Shown: one piece after another, positions 1-8,608 of the stretch
Layout: every line of letters begins with the position of its first letter
Numbering within the stretch: position 1 is the first letter of the stretch
Notes under the pieces: generated by a model
Told to the model about the DNA's origin: nothing
What the model saw: the letters and a program-made list of their open reading frames with translations, nothing else
Database searches by the model: none
Position numbers and translations under genes: made by a program
Assembly (NCBI RefSeq): GCF_001519065.1
Contig: NZ_KQ954254.1
Span: 324,730-388,729 of the forward strand
DNA from: Novosphingobium sp. FSW06-99
Lineage (GTDB): Bacteria > Pseudomonadota > Alphaproteobacteria > Sphingomonadales > Sphingomonadaceae
Length of the DNA: 64,000 bases
Direction of reading: 5' to 3'

Positions 1-26
1 GCGCTGTTCCCTTCCAAGGATATTGC

Positions 27-764
27 ATGACCCGCCTGCGCGATTTGCCGTACCCCGATCATTTGCCCGCGTTGAAGCCGCAATACGCCCATCGTCGCCC
101 CGCATTGGGGCTGGCCGCGTTGGAGCCACCGCCGCGGATACTGCTGCTTTACGGCTCGCTGCGCGAACGGTCCTATTCGCGCCTCGCCGTGGAAGAGGCC
201 GCGCGCCTTTTGCAGTGGTTCGGCTGCGAGACACGCATTTTCGACCCTGCTGATCTACCACTGCCAGACCAGGTGGCCGGCGATGATCACCCGGCGGTGG
301 AGGAACTGCGTCAGCTCTCGCTTTGGTCAGAAGGCCAGGTCTGGTGCAGCCCGGAACGCCATGGTCAGATCACCGGCATCATGAAGACACAGATCGACCA
401 TCTGCCGCTAGCGTATAAAGGTCTGCGCCCAACGCAAGGTCGCACGCTGGCAGTGATGCAGGTCAGCGCAGGATCGCAGTCGTTCAATTCGGTCAACACC
501 TTACGTGTGCTGGGTCGATGGATGCGGATGTTTGTAATTCCCAACCAGTCATCGGTCGCCAAGGCCTATGACGAGTTCGACGAAGCCGGCCGGATGAAGC
601 CGTCGGCCTATTACGACCGCATAGTCGATGTGATGGAGGAACTGGTCCGCTTCACCGTGCTGCTCCGTCCGCACGCCGACCAACTGGTCGATCGCTATTC
701 CGAGCGGGTCGAGCGCGACTGTCCCGTCGCGACGCCAGTCGAGAAGGCTGGACTGGCAATCTGA
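27..764 (+). CDS. arsH: ArsH, NADPH-dependent FMN reductase (organoarsenical oxidase)
   Basis: The 245-residue protein is a flavodoxin-fold FMN reductase of the ArsH family. It has the FMN phosphate-binding loop [11 protein letters not shown] at about residues 42-52 and the family-typical segments [25 protein letters not shown] and [16 protein letters not shown]. Family members oxidise trivalent methylarsenicals or reduce FMN with NADPH in the cytosol. Length is normal for the family. The ATG at 27 has an AAGGA ribosome site just upstream. ArsH normally ends an ars operon, so the rest of that operon probably lies left of the window. It converges on the recombinase operon to its right, which suggests it is cargo of that element. 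Family assignment is firm; cargo status is inferred. Confidence 0.93.
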   Translation: MTRLRDLPYPDHLPALKPQYAHRRPALGLAALEPPPRILLLYGSLRERSYSRLAVEEAARLLQWFGCETRIFDPADLPLPDQVAGDDHPAVEELRQLSLWSEGQVWCSPERHGQITGIMKTQIDHLPLAYKGLRPTQGRTLAVMQVSAGSQSFNSVNTLRVLGRWMRMFVIPNQSSVAKAYDEFDEAGRMKPSAYYDRIVDVMEELVRFTVLLRPHADQLVDRYSERVERDCPVATPVEKAGLAI

Positions 765-783
765 CGAAGCGATGATCGCCCGG

Positions 784-1215
784 TCAGTCTGCACCGGTGG
801 ACGGCGGTGGCGCTTGCCGTAGGCACGCTGCCAGTCGTGCTTCTGCCGTGCGGGCACGATGCAACAGAGTGAGATTTTCGCTGGCCAGATCACGTTTCTC
901 AGCTGCGTGCGTGCGTGCTTCGGCGCGCAGTCGCGCGAGATCGGATTCCAGCTGCAACACGCGATCCGCCAGATCGCTCGCAGGCGTGGCGCCTCCTGAG
1001 GCCACTTCGATTTCCTCGAGGATGGCTCGGTGGGTGGTATAAAGGGGGTTGCGGCTGCGCCCGGCTTCGCGGGCCACCGATGCCGGCGTGATCCGCACAA
1101 TCTGCCCGGCATGATCGGGATGGCGTCCTTCGCCGCGAACCAGCCTGGCCAGCGCAGCACGATAGCTTTGAGACACTGTGTTGTTGCCGTGCTGTGCGTC
1201 AGCCTTGCTCACCAT
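784..1215 (-). CDS. TnpC-like small accessory protein of a Tn554-type recombinase module (DUF6262-like)
   Basis: This is the last gene of the four-gene recombinase operon and overlaps the end of the preceding recombinase gene. The N-terminal part contains a helix-turn-helix-like stretch (ITPASVAREAGRSRN). The C-terminal half is a heptad-rich coiled coil (about residues 75-130). Small proteins of this shape follow the recombinases in Tn554-like elements (TnpC) and assist or orient transposition. The ATG at 1215 is preferred over an upstream TTG at 1233 because a GGAG lies just before it. Function is inferred mainly from position and architecture. Confidence 0.65.
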   Translation of the reverse strand: MVSKADAQHGNNTVSQSYRAALARLVRGEGRHPDHAGQIVRITPASVAREAGRSRNPLYTTHRAILEEIEVASGGATPASDLADRVLQLESDLARLRAEARTHAAEKRDLASENLTLLHRARTAEARLAACLRQAPPPSTGAD

Positions 1216-3028
1216 CGTCTCCAATCTTTGCAAGTATGCCGTCGCATTGGCCTATTGCCTCGTTCAGCACTTCCGCAGTCATGGGAATGGCATTGGGCAG
1301 CAGCGCAGCGTTGCGCGCCCGCCGATCCTGCCAATACGCGCGATGCCTGGCTTCAACCACCATGTTTGAACAGGTGAGGCACACCGCTGGCGTGCGCCGC
1401 GCCTCATCAGGTGCGCTCTCACCGCCGCAGCGGGCGGTTTCGGGTTGGAACACGCACCAGCCATAATCGCAGGCATGAATGCGCAAGTCCGTCTCATCAA
1501 GGACGAACGCGATATAATCGCGCCTGACTTGCTCACCGGCGCGGCCATGGAAGCGTGCGTTTCCGGCGATGATGCGCTCGCCCATCTTGCCGCCGAGCCG
1601 TTTCGCGGTCAGCAACCTGTCCAGTGCAGACGCCGTCTCGGCGCGGGCCTCATGATCGATGAGGCTGTGAAGATCGAAGTCGTTGCCCACATAGCCGCGC
1701 GCCGTCATCGCCACCGAGGCATGCTTGAAGTGATCGGCAAGCCCGAGCAGTTGCGTGCGATCGCGACGTGCGATGAACCGCGCAAAAGTCTTGCGGAACT
1801 GGTGCGTGCTGAACGGCCACGGCTTGCCTTCGTGATCGGGGATGCCGACATGTCGCGCGAAGTCGTTGATCCGCCATCCGATGTGCATGAGAGTTACCGG
1901 GACGATTTCGCCGTATTGCGTGTTCTTCACCAGGAACAGCTCGGTCCGTCCTGAGGCTTCGCGCATGGGCGCGCTCAGCAGTTCGAGAATTTCGACTGCG
2001 CGAACGACGGGCTCCGGAGCCACCCAGCGCTCGAGACGCCCTGCGGGGTCGTCGACTGTCTTGAACAGCCGCGCTACCAGATAGGCCTGTTCCAATCCAG
2101 TTTCGCCGATCGGTCGATATTCGATCGCGCCAACCTGGATCGACAGGATTTCACTCACCCTCATGCCAACAAAGCCTGCGATCAGGATGAAGCAGGCCTC
2201 AACCAGATGGACCGCGGCAGCCCGCACCGCATAGGCGCCGGCCAAGGTCTGGCCGAGCGGGCAGGCTAGTGCCGCTCGTCTGAGGGCTCTTCTCACGTAA
2301 CGCGACCCGAGCCTTGTTTCGCCGCGCGACAATCCCAGAGCGCGGGCCTCCCGGCGGATGTTTTCAACCAACACAATCGTTTCGCCATGGTCCTCGACCC
2401 AACGCAGCGATTCGCTCAGGATCGCGATGGCGATCGGATCGGGGATAAATGGTATCGTGCCTTTGGACGCACGGGTGTGGCCTGCCGCCTCATACGTCGT
2501 TTCGAGGGGCAGCGGATCGACGACAGGCGCATCATCCAGCTTTGCGCGCTGGCGATAGAGATCTTTGATAGCGAGCATGTAACCGATGAAGGTCCCCGAC
2601 CTCATTCGGCCATCGTTGCGGTTGGTCTCGCGATTGCGCAGCCAGACACACAAGCGCTCGACTGCGGGCGGGTCGATGTCGGCAAAACGCGATAGTCCAT
2701 CGGTCGCCATCCATCCAATGATTGCACGCAAGACCATCGCTTTCGCGTGGATCGAAGTCGGTGCCAAGCGCTTGCGCCCGTTTGGTGGGTCGATCTGCAT
2801 CGACCACAGGAACTGCTTTGCGGAGCGGATCAACCGCGAATGCTCGTCCCCGCCGATCAGGGCGTTTTCGGGTGGGGCCGCGGCCCAACTGAACCGGTTT
2901 TGGTCAGCGCGTCGGCCGGCAGTACGGATATCGAGGCGCCATTCATCTTCGCCGAACTGGCTCCAGGGTGAGACCGGGGCACTTTCCCATGATGACGAGA
3001 CCATGAGCAGGGACTTGCTGGTGGTCAT
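1199..3028 (-). CDS. Tyrosine recombinase, third gene of Tn554-like trio
   Basis: The 609-residue protein has a complete tyrosine recombinase C-terminal catalytic domain: first Arg in GFVGMRVSEILS, the HxxR box in HQFRKTF, a downstream His in ADHFKHASVAM and the terminal Tyr in RGYVG. A cysteine-rich tail follows (pairs in CDYGWC and CLTC), plausibly a zinc-binding finger. The start codon overlaps the stop of the preceding recombinase by 4 nt (ATGA), so the genes are translationally coupled. It probably acts with its two partners in cutting and joining element ends. It is much longer than a classical phage integrase because of the extended N-terminus and the tail. Confidence 0.85.
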   Translation of the reverse strand: MTTSKSLLMVSSSWESAPVSPWSQFGEDEWRLDIRTAGRRADQNRFSWAAAPPENALIGGDEHSRLIRSAKQFLWSMQIDPPNGRKRLAPTSIHAKAMVLRAIIGWMATDGLSRFADIDPPAVERLCVWLRNRETNRNDGRMRSGTFIGYMLAIKDLYRQRAKLDDAPVVDPLPLETTYEAAGHTRASKGTIPFIPDPIAIAILSESLRWVEDHGETIVLVENIRREARALGLSRGETRLGSRYVRRALRRAALACPLGQTLAGAYAVRAAAVHLVEACFILIAGFVGMRVSEILSIQVGAIEYRPIGETGLEQAYLVARLFKTVDDPAGRLERWVAPEPVVRAVEILELLSAPMREASGRTELFLVKNTQYGEIVPVTLMHIGWRINDFARHVGIPDHEGKPWPFSTHQFRKTFARFIARRDRTQLLGLADHFKHASVAMTARGYVGNDFDLHSLIDHEARAETASALDRLLTAKRLGGKMGERIIAGNARFHGRAGEQVRRDYIAFVLDETDLRIHACDYGWCVFQPETARCGGESAPDEARRTPAVCLTCSNMVVEARHRAYWQDRRARNAALLPNAIPMTAEVLNEAIGQCDGILAKIGDDGEQG

Positions 3029-4800
3029 TCGACTGGCGGCAGTGCGGGCAGCGTCGCCGTTTCCGCCCGTGCCAACATGGCGTCCGGGAACTTTGGCAGA
3101 ATGTCGCGCTCAAGGATCTCCAGCTTGGGCGCATAAAGCAATCGCCAGCGTTCCGGAGCCATGCCCGTTCGACCGGCTGTGAGTGCAGCCTTTGTCGCGA
3201 GCAGTCTGATCAGCATGTCCTCGTCGAGCGGGATCACTGCATTGAGGCAGGTGAAGCAGCCGAGCCATGCCGTGCACAACTCGCCGGCGCGCTGACCTTC
3301 GGCGATGCCGGACAGCGGATCGCGGCAGATAAAGCCCGCGGTGGTCGCGTTTCGCAGATCGACACCTGATTTCGGCGCAACGGTCGGCTCGGCCGTGCCT
3401 CGTACCATTTCGACGAAGCGGGCCTGAAGCCCGCCAATGACCACGGCCTGAGCTTTGCGGACCCGCGGATTGTCGACGTATCGTTGCGTGGTGTCTGGCG
3501 TTGCATGGTTGGCAAGCGCCTGTGTCTTGAGAATATCGAACCCGGAACGCTCGTGCGCAAGCGTCAGACCCGACACGCGCAGCGAACCGAGCGACAATCT
3601 CAGCACATTGCCGCTGTCGTCACGCAGCTTGTGGCGTTGAACAAACCGTCTCGTCAGTGATGCAGCCAGATATCCCGGAATGATGCCAACGGTCCGCGAC
3701 GCCTGGACCCCGCCGGTGAGGAACAAGAGATCGCGATCGCGCTGCGGCGCGTGCGACAAAAGCCTCTCGGTCAGAGCCAACACCTGATCAATCAGCGCCG
3801 GGACCGAGAAACTCTTGTCCCTCAAAAAGCTGCGCCGTTGCTCCCGGCCAGCACGGCCTTTGTGCCAGCTCACCAGTACCCGTCCTTCGAGCAGCAGGTG
3901 TTCGCTCATGCAATCACGGCGCAGCATTCTGAGCGCTTCGGCATTGGCATATGTCTGCGCGCCAATGGCTATCATGTAGGCGACGATCGTTTCGGGTGGT
4001 GCAAACAGCCGGGATGCGACGCCAGCGATGCCACCGGATCGGGTGATCGCCAGATTGAGCCGGTTGAGCCCGGCGCCCTTGCGGACCATATCGAGGACCT
4101 TGGGAGGCAGGCCGCCGAAGCGATCTTCGATGACGGCGAGCATCACCCCGAGGTCCCGAAGATTGAGCCTACCAAGATCCGGCTCTGCCGCAATCGCCTC
4201 GCGATCGACGCGAGCCAGTGCTTTTTGGCCTTCCTTGAACAATGTCCAGGCGTTTTCGATCTCCATTCGAGCTGCGGCGAGAACCCGTTCCATTTCCTGG
4301 CGGCTCAGCGCTTCGCGCGGGCGCGACTCTGCATTTTTTCGGGGGAAGGCGTTGAACGGGATCTCAAGGTCGGGATTTACGAGATCAGGCCGGTTGCGTT
4401 GCAGCCATCCAAGATGCTGTTTGGCGATCGACCAGGCAGAATAGCGTGTGCTCTTGCTCCACGGTTTGGTCCCGAGCCATGCGATAAATGCGCCCAGAAC
4501 CGCCGTGTCGATGTCGCGCGTGGCGACAAGGGGCTCGCTGAAGTCGGCAACAAATTCAAACCAGAACTTTATCCGGTTGAATGCCTGGTAGCGGCTAACC
4601 GGGCTCAGGTCCGCATAGTGCTGGCGGAATGCGAGCGCCCATTCCACGGCCATTTCGGCATGCTTGGTGAACACCGAGAAGTCGTAGGACTCTTCCGGTT
4701 CTCCGCCCGGGCCGATGATATTGACTATGAGCGCGTCCGGATTGCCAGGCACGGGTTCGGGTGTCGCGACGACCCGATAATCCTTGCGGGGTCGACCCAT
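3025..4800 (-). CDS. Tyrosine recombinase-like protein, second gene of trio (degenerate catalytic site?)
   Basis: The 591-residue protein resembles the TnpB type of large recombinase. The C-terminal fold is recognisable from the His-Tyr region (ANHATPDTTQRYV). However, the usual first Arg position reads TYANAEALRML and the HxxR box reads LGSLRVSG, so the first Arg and the box His are not evident. The HxxR arginine itself is kept. The C-terminus again carries a small Cys cluster (LCTAWLGCFTC). Its start shares one base with the stop of the upstream recombinase gene. It could be a structural partner rather than a fully active recombinase; that is an inference from motifs read by eye. Confidence 0.78.
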   Translation of the reverse strand: MGRPRKDYRVVATPEPVPGNPDALIVNIIGPGGEPEESYDFSVFTKHAEMAVEWALAFRQHYADLSPVSRYQAFNRIKFWFEFVADFSEPLVATRDIDTAVLGAFIAWLGTKPWSKSTRYSAWSIAKQHLGWLQRNRPDLVNPDLEIPFNAFPRKNAESRPREALSRQEMERVLAAARMEIENAWTLFKEGQKALARVDREAIAAEPDLGRLNLRDLGVMLAVIEDRFGGLPPKVLDMVRKGAGLNRLNLAITRSGGIAGVASRLFAPPETIVAYMIAIGAQTYANAEALRMLRRDCMSEHLLLEGRVLVSWHKGRAGREQRRSFLRDKSFSVPALIDQVLALTERLLSHAPQRDRDLLFLTGGVQASRTVGIIPGYLAASLTRRFVQRHKLRDDSGNVLRLSLGSLRVSGLTLAHERSGFDILKTQALANHATPDTTQRYVDNPRVRKAQAVVIGGLQARFVEMVRGTAEPTVAPKSGVDLRNATTAGFICRDPLSGIAEGQRAGELCTAWLGCFTCLNAVIPLDEDMLIRLLATKAALTAGRTGMAPERWRLLYAPKLEILERDILPKFPDAMLARAETATLPALPPVE

Positions 4801-5933
4801 TAAAGCAACGCCGCATAAAGATCGTCCACTGACGTCTCGATCACCGACAGGTCGGTTTCCACAACGCGCAGATAGATTGCCGTGGTTGCAAGATCGGCAT
4901 GCCCCATCAACACTTGCAGCGTGAGTAGCGGATTGATTTCGGGATTGGTCGCGGCCTCGCGTTGCAGAAACCGCAGCATCGCTGCGGCAAATGTGTGTCG
5001 CAGGGCGTGAAACGTCGCCGGCACACCGGCATTCTCCGCGGCTACCTTGAACATGGCGCCCACCCTGCGGGCTCCCATCGGTTTACCCCGATTGGTCAGG
5101 AAGATCGCGTGGGGATCAATTTTCGAGCTCGCTCCGCGTGCTTTGCGCAAATCGACGGCCCGCTCTTCACGGATGTAGGCCCGGGTTCGCTCAATTAGCG
5201 GCGAGGACGGATAGACAATGCGCGAACGGCCGCCTTTGGTCTGGTCGATTTGCACCGGGGTCATCGGCTCCAAAGCTGTTCCCCGGAGCTGATGTATGGA
5301 TAGGCCCGCAACTTCCATACGACGGATGCCGGTTGTCACCGCCCACTCGATGATCAGCCTGTCCCGTGCCGATAGGCCTGTCATGATGCGCCTGATCGCG
5401 TCCGGCGACAGGGGGCGTGGCAACATCGGTACGTGTCGCACCGTGAGTTCATTAACCCGCTGGTGACCGCCACTGACGTCGATATGGGCAAGGAAACCCT
5501 GCGGGCGGTTTCGCGACAACGCCAGGTCTTGTGTTGCGAACGGGATTTGCTCGATCAAGCCCATCCCCAGGCACCACCGGTAGAACCGGCCTATTGTCCG
5601 CAATCGGCCATTGATCGTGCTTCGGGCCAGCGGCTTTCCGGTGACGCCCTGGGGCCGGAGCATCTGGTTGCGGTACGCTGCCATTTCGCCGGGGCCCACC
5701 GAATCCCATGTCCAAGCGTTCGCCTCAATCGTCTGCCACCAGTCGTAGAGCGCTTCGCCATACGTTCGCCAGGTCTGGCTGCTTCGCGTTCGGCCTCGCA
5801 CCAGGGCAACATGCATCAGCCACGCGCAAGCCGGCTCGATCAGCCGCATCCCGGCGTCGAGAAGGATCGGGGCGCCCTCTACGGATGTGCCGCCCGGTCG
5901 GAACGCCGGCGTCGAGAACAAAAGCTGCGCCAT
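4800..5933 (-). CDS. Tyrosine recombinase, first gene of trio (TnpA-like)
   Basis: About 377 residues with a SAM-like N-terminal core-binding domain (TWRTYGEALYDWWQTI) and a canonical catalytic domain: Arg in TTGIRRMEVAGL, HALRHTFAA for HxxR, His in LMGHADLATT and Tyr in AIYLRV. It is the first gene of the recombinase operon, coupled to the next gene. The start is uncertain: ATG at 5933 or TTG four codons upstream at 5945, neither with a strong ribosome site. A perfect 17-bp inverted repeat sits immediately upstream (5954-5989). The likely role is strand exchange at the element ends. Confidence 0.87.
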   Translation of the reverse strand: MAQLLFSTPAFRPGGTSVEGAPILLDAGMRLIEPACAWLMHVALVRGRTRSSQTWRTYGEALYDWWQTIEANAWTWDSVGPGEMAAYRNQMLRPQGVTGKPLARSTINGRLRTIGRFYRWCLGMGLIEQIPFATQDLALSRNRPQGFLAHIDVSGGHQRVNELTVRHVPMLPRPLSPDAIRRIMTGLSARDRLIIEWAVTTGIRRMEVAGLSIHQLRGTALEPMTPVQIDQTKGGRSRIVYPSSPLIERTRAYIREERAVDLRKARGASSKIDPHAIFLTNRGKPMGARRVGAMFKVAAENAGVPATFHALRHTFAAAMLRFLQREAATNPEINPLLTLQVLMGHADLATTAIYLRVVETDLSVIETSVDDLYAALL

Positions 5934-5953
5934 GCCGGGTTCCAAGATTTCGA

Positions 5954-5989
5954 CCGGACAGGGAGGGCCCTCGGGCCCTCCCTGTCCGG
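5954..5989. repeat. Perfect 17-bp inverted repeat with 2-bp centre upstream of the recombinase operon
   Basis: Positions 5954-5970 (CCGGACAGGGAGGGCCC) are perfectly complementary to 5973-5989 with TC between. It lies between the first recombinase gene and the remnant of the antirestriction gene, so it may mark the element end, serve as a recombinase or regulator binding site, or form a transcript hairpin. There is no T-tract next to it. Confidence 0.8.
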
Positions 5990-6055
5990 CAGAGAAGAGG
6001 GGGCCAAGGATATGTGTCCTATTTGATCATTGGGAAAGGACAGAAAGGACGCGAT

Positions 6056-6382
6056 ATGGATGAGACCTACCATGAGGTCACCCACGCGAGTGGACATGTG
6101 GACAGGTTAGCTCGTGAGACGCTGCGCGACTATCACAAGGAACGCAGCATCCGCGCCCGCGAGGAGCTCGTGGCCGAGCTCGGCGCATCCTACCTCATGG
6201 CCGACCTCGGCCTTGCCTATACTCCGCGCCCCGATCACGCTGCTTACCTGGCGAGTTGGCTCGGCGCATTGCGCCACGATCCCAAGGCGATCTTCACAGC
6301 AGCGGCACAGGCGCAGGCAGCTGCCGACTGGATCCACGCCGCGCACAAGGCTGCCGCCGACCCGCTGCCATTGGCAGCCTGA
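6056..6382 (+). pseudogene. Truncated ArdC-like antirestriction protein (C-terminal zincin part only)
   Basis: The surviving 108 codons match the C-terminal metallopeptidase-like part of ArdC-type antirestriction proteins: the HExxH zinc motif is present (HEVTHASGH, third glutamate helper in REELVAELGA), followed by HAAYLASWLGAL and AIFTAAAQAQAAADW. The N-terminal single-strand-DNA-binding domain is missing. Homology starts close to the divergent recombinase operon, which suggests the element inserted into the gene. An AAAGGA precedes the ATG at 6056, so a short product could still be made. ArdC protects incoming DNA from host restriction during conjugation; this copy is probably inactive. 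Confidence 0.75.
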
Positions 6383-6424
6383 GCAAGGCGCACTTTGCGC
6401 ATTTTCCTCTTTGCGGAGAACTCC

Positions 6425-6808
6425 ATGACCAGACGACCGACCCCCGGCGATTGGCAAGCGGGCGCCTTGCGCCGCAGCACTGCCGATTGGCCCTTCGACT
6501 GGGTGGGAGACATCACTTCGGGTGATCCCATCCAGCATGATCGCGCCTTCATCGCGACCGTGCGCCAAAGCGGCGCCCGGCCTTTCGAGGAAGCGCTTAC
6601 GAATCTGAACGTGATGGCGCGTGCGCCGACCCTGCTGCGCCTGATCGAGGACGTTGTCCACGTCCTCGACATGAGCGATCCCGATCATCCGACCTTCGCC
6701 GATAGCGCGGCAGATTGTCTCGACGCGCTGCTCGAACATGAGGCGCCGCTGCGCGCAATTCTCGCCGAACTTCGCGCGAGCAGACCTTTCGTCCCCATTG
6801 CATCCTGA
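6425..6808 (+). CDS. Hypothetical protein, first gene of the accessory run after the transposon
   Basis: A 127-residue acidic soluble protein without a recognised domain. It has a helical stretch (ARAPTLLRLIEDVVHVLDM) and no signal peptide or membrane segment. The ATG at 6425 is used because the ORF upstream of it has poor coding character. It starts 42 bases after the ardC remnant and ends 14 bases before the next gene, in a same-strand run of small genes of unknown function that extends to 9273, typical of element housekeeping modules. Confidence 0.7.
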   Translation: MTRRPTPGDWQAGALRRSTADWPFDWVGDITSGDPIQHDRAFIATVRQSGARPFEEALTNLNVMARAPTLLRLIEDVVHVLDMSDPDHPTFADSAADCLDALLEHEAPLRAILAELRASRPFVPIAS

Positions 6809-6822
6809 CGAGGACACCGACC

Positions 6823-7518
6823 ATGGCTGATTACTACACCCAGACCGCATTCGCGCTGAGGGTCGATGCGGCGGAAGCCAAAATCCTGCCCGAGATCGAC
6901 GATGTGATTGACGCGATCCAGACGGGCTTCGAAAATCCCGAGGAAGCCCTGGCATTCTGGGCATCCTGCTCCCAACGCTTCCGGCAATTGTTTCCCGCCA
7001 ATGATCCCCGCCAGCCCTTCGAGCGCTTCACCACCCTGTTCAGTGACGAGACCTATCCGAGCCATGGCGCGGAGATCACCTGCTCGCCTGATCCCGCGAA
7101 CGAAGGCGGTGCGATCCTCGACGTCAGCGGCGATAGTGTCGATCCCTATGCCATGGCAGGGCTGCTCCGCATCCTGCTGCCATCGGGACTGCCATTCCGG
7201 TTTGGCTGGGCGGAAACCTGTTCGCGGATGCGCGTCGATTCCTTCGGCGGTGGCTTTGTCGAAGTGAATGCCGAACGCATTGTTCCGCTGCACAGTCTTG
7301 GTCAGGATCTCGATCGTCAGCATCTGGTCGCCGTGGTCAAAGACCCGGCTTGCGGCCTGCTTTTCTGGAACAACGCGGAAGGCTTCGGGCCGCTCAAGGC
7401 GGCCACGGTCTTCACCCAGCGCGAGGCTGATGCGGTGCGTCTTCCTTACACAGGTAGCGTTGCGCCCGGATGGCTCGAACTCCCACCGCTTGGCGCGCTG
7501 CTGGGAGAAATCGCGTGA
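6823..7518 (+). CDS. Hypothetical element-conserved protein
   Basis: A 231-residue soluble protein of mixed alpha/beta composition; no catalytic motif or membrane segment is visible. The N-terminus (MADYYTQTAFALRV) is followed by acidic helices, and the C-terminal half contains a GFGPLKAATVFTQREAD segment. It overlaps the following gene by one base (TGATG), so it is translationally coupled. I do not recognise a named family, although the composition and neighbourhood match conserved hypothetical proteins of conjugative elements in alphaproteobacteria. Confidence 0.78.
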   Translation: MADYYTQTAFALRVDAAEAKILPEIDDVIDAIQTGFENPEEALAFWASCSQRFRQLFPANDPRQPFERFTTLFSDETYPSHGAEITCSPDPANEGGAILDVSGDSVDPYAMAGLLRILLPSGLPFRFGWAETCSRMRVDSFGGGFVEVNAERIVPLHSLGQDLDRQHLVAVVKDPACGLLFWNNAEGFGPLKAATVFTQREADAVRLPYTGSVAPGWLELPPLGALLGEIA

Positions 7519-7907
7519 TGGAGGGCTATCTCGCCTATCGCTGCCCGCATTGCGGCAGCGACCGCTGTGGCAACGACGCCAACGCGGGTTGGGATGTCGT
7601 CCTCCAGCAGAGCGTCCTCCTCGGCGAATTCGACAACCAGTGGTGCAATGACTGCGGCGATGTCACCCTCGAGGAACTCACGATCACCGACCCCATCGAG
7701 ATCGCCCGCATCGACGCTGTGCGCGCGGACCTGCGCATTCAGCAAGCGGCCTCGCGACTGCTTTCGGCGGGTGAAGCTGTCCTTGCGGTCCGACATGGCC
7801 CCGACGCGGCCAGATCAGCCGCATTCGATCAGTTGCACAGTGCCATCTCCGCCGCTCGATGCGGAAGAGGAGCGGGATCGGGAGGGCGAGCATCTTCGCT
7901 CGCCTAA
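7518..7907 (+). CDS. Small zinc-ribbon-like hypothetical protein
   Basis: A 129-residue protein that opens with a two-knuckle zinc-ribbon-like module: CPHCGSDRC near residues 8-16 and CNDCGD near residues 42-47. The remainder is helical and Ala-rich. Its ATG overlaps the stop of the upstream gene (TGATG). The last codons run into a GC-rich hairpin (7885-7904) that also precedes the ribosome site of the next gene. Such ribbons often bind nucleic acid or protein partners, but no specific role can be named. Confidence 0.72.
   Translation: MEGYLAYRCPHCGSDRCGNDANAGWDVVLQQSVLLGEFDNQWCNDCGDVTLEELTITDPIEIARIDAVRADLRIQQAASRLLSAGEAVLAVRHGPDAARSAAFDQLHSAISAARCGRGAGSGGRASSLA
7885..7904 (+). repeat. Intercistronic hairpin, copy 1
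   Basis: GGCGAGC (7885-7891) pairs with GCTCGCC (7898-7904) around a 6-nt loop. The preceding bases AGCGGGATCGGGAG recur almost unchanged before a second hairpin at 8199-8216. Each copy stands just upstream of a gene start (7920 and 8235) and is followed by AAAGG, so they may tune translation or mRNA stability. Confidence 0.7.
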
Positions 7908-7919
7908 AGGAGCACCGCC

Positions 7920-8159
7920 ATGCCCAGCCTGGAAGTCCGCGGCATTCCGCTCGCCACGATCGAGCGCCTGAACCGGGAAAGGACCATCCCGCTTGATCGC
8001 TATCAGGCCGACGGGGCAATCGACCGGTTCGGCTATCTGGAAACCCTGGCCCTGGATCACGGGGTCGATTTCGAGACGATCCTGACCATGACTGATGTGC
8101 TCGGGCCAGACGAGGATTTCGACGGGCTGGTGACCAGCCTTGAAGATTTCCCGCTGTAA
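7920..8159 (+). CDS. Small hypothetical protein (79 aa)
   Basis: A 79-residue acidic protein with no recognised domain; it has no signal peptide or transmembrane segment. AAAGGAG lies 9-10 bases upstream of the ATG, directly after the first GCGAGC hairpin. It sits within the same-strand run of small accessory genes and is followed by 75 bases holding the second hairpin copy. Coding character (high third-position GC, clean ORF, ribosome site) supports a real gene. Confidence 0.7.
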   Translation: MPSLEVRGIPLATIERLNRERTIPLDRYQADGAIDRFGYLETLALDHGVDFETILTMTDVLGPDEDFDGLVTSLEDFPL

Positions 8160-8198
8160 CTGCGTGCGGCCAATCGAGAGGAAAGCGGGAGCGGGAGG

Positions 8199-8216
8199 GC
8201 GAGCAATTCCGCTCGC
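8199..8216 (+). repeat. Intercistronic hairpin, copy 2
   Basis: GCGAGC (8199-8204) pairs with GCTCGC (8211-8216) around a 6-nt loop, with the same upstream GCGGGAGCGGGAGG context as copy 1. The gene at 8235 begins 19 bases after it. Confidence 0.65.
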
Positions 8217-8234
8217 GCCAAAGGTCTCGACGTC

Positions 8235-8585
8235 ATGCTGACTGACAGTGAACGCTTCGCCTTTCTCGCCCGCCGCTATCACGGCTTTGCCAGCACGGGT
8301 AACGCCTATGATGCAACCCAAACCGACGAGCGGATCGACAGCGGCGATACACTGCTGATCCTGCCTGAGGGCATCGTCGGCGTTGCAAATTGCTGGCCAT
8401 TTGCCGTCACGGCTGCCGCTGGTCAGCTCCACGGCATCAATCCCAAGCCCGACGATACTCTGGCCGCCTTTGCGGCATCGTTCTCGCTTGCCGATGCTGA
8501 CATCGAGGCGGCTGTCGAACTGGCGAGTGCGCTCGGCTTCGCCATCGACCCTGCCGTCTCCGACCTGCTCACGCGGGTCGGCTGA
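8235..8585 (+). CDS. Hypothetical protein (116 aa)
   Basis: A 116-residue soluble protein beginning MLTDSERFAFLARRYHGF. The middle part is hydrophobic but not a membrane helix, and the C-terminal third is helical and Ala-rich. No family is recognised. A weak AAAGG lies about 10 bases upstream of the ATG. It is part of the plus-strand accessory run and is followed 23 bases later by the DUF3768 gene. Confidence 0.72.
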   Translation: MLTDSERFAFLARRYHGFASTGNAYDATQTDERIDSGDTLLILPEGIVGVANCWPFAVTAAAGQLHGINPKPDDTLAAFAASFSLADADIEAAVELASALGFAIDPAVSDLLTRVG

Positions 8586-8608
8586 CTTCCATCTCACGGA
8601 GATCCACC

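Noticed and set aside
3751..4803. Long plus-strand open frame (350 codons) opposite recombinase 2
   Set aside because: It lies entirely antisense to a gene with recognisable recombinase motifs and has no domain or ribosome site; typical of GC-rich shadow frames.
5708..6055. Upstream extension of the ardC remnant
   Set aside because: The upstream part is antisense to recombinase 1 and does not resemble ArdC; homology begins near 6056.
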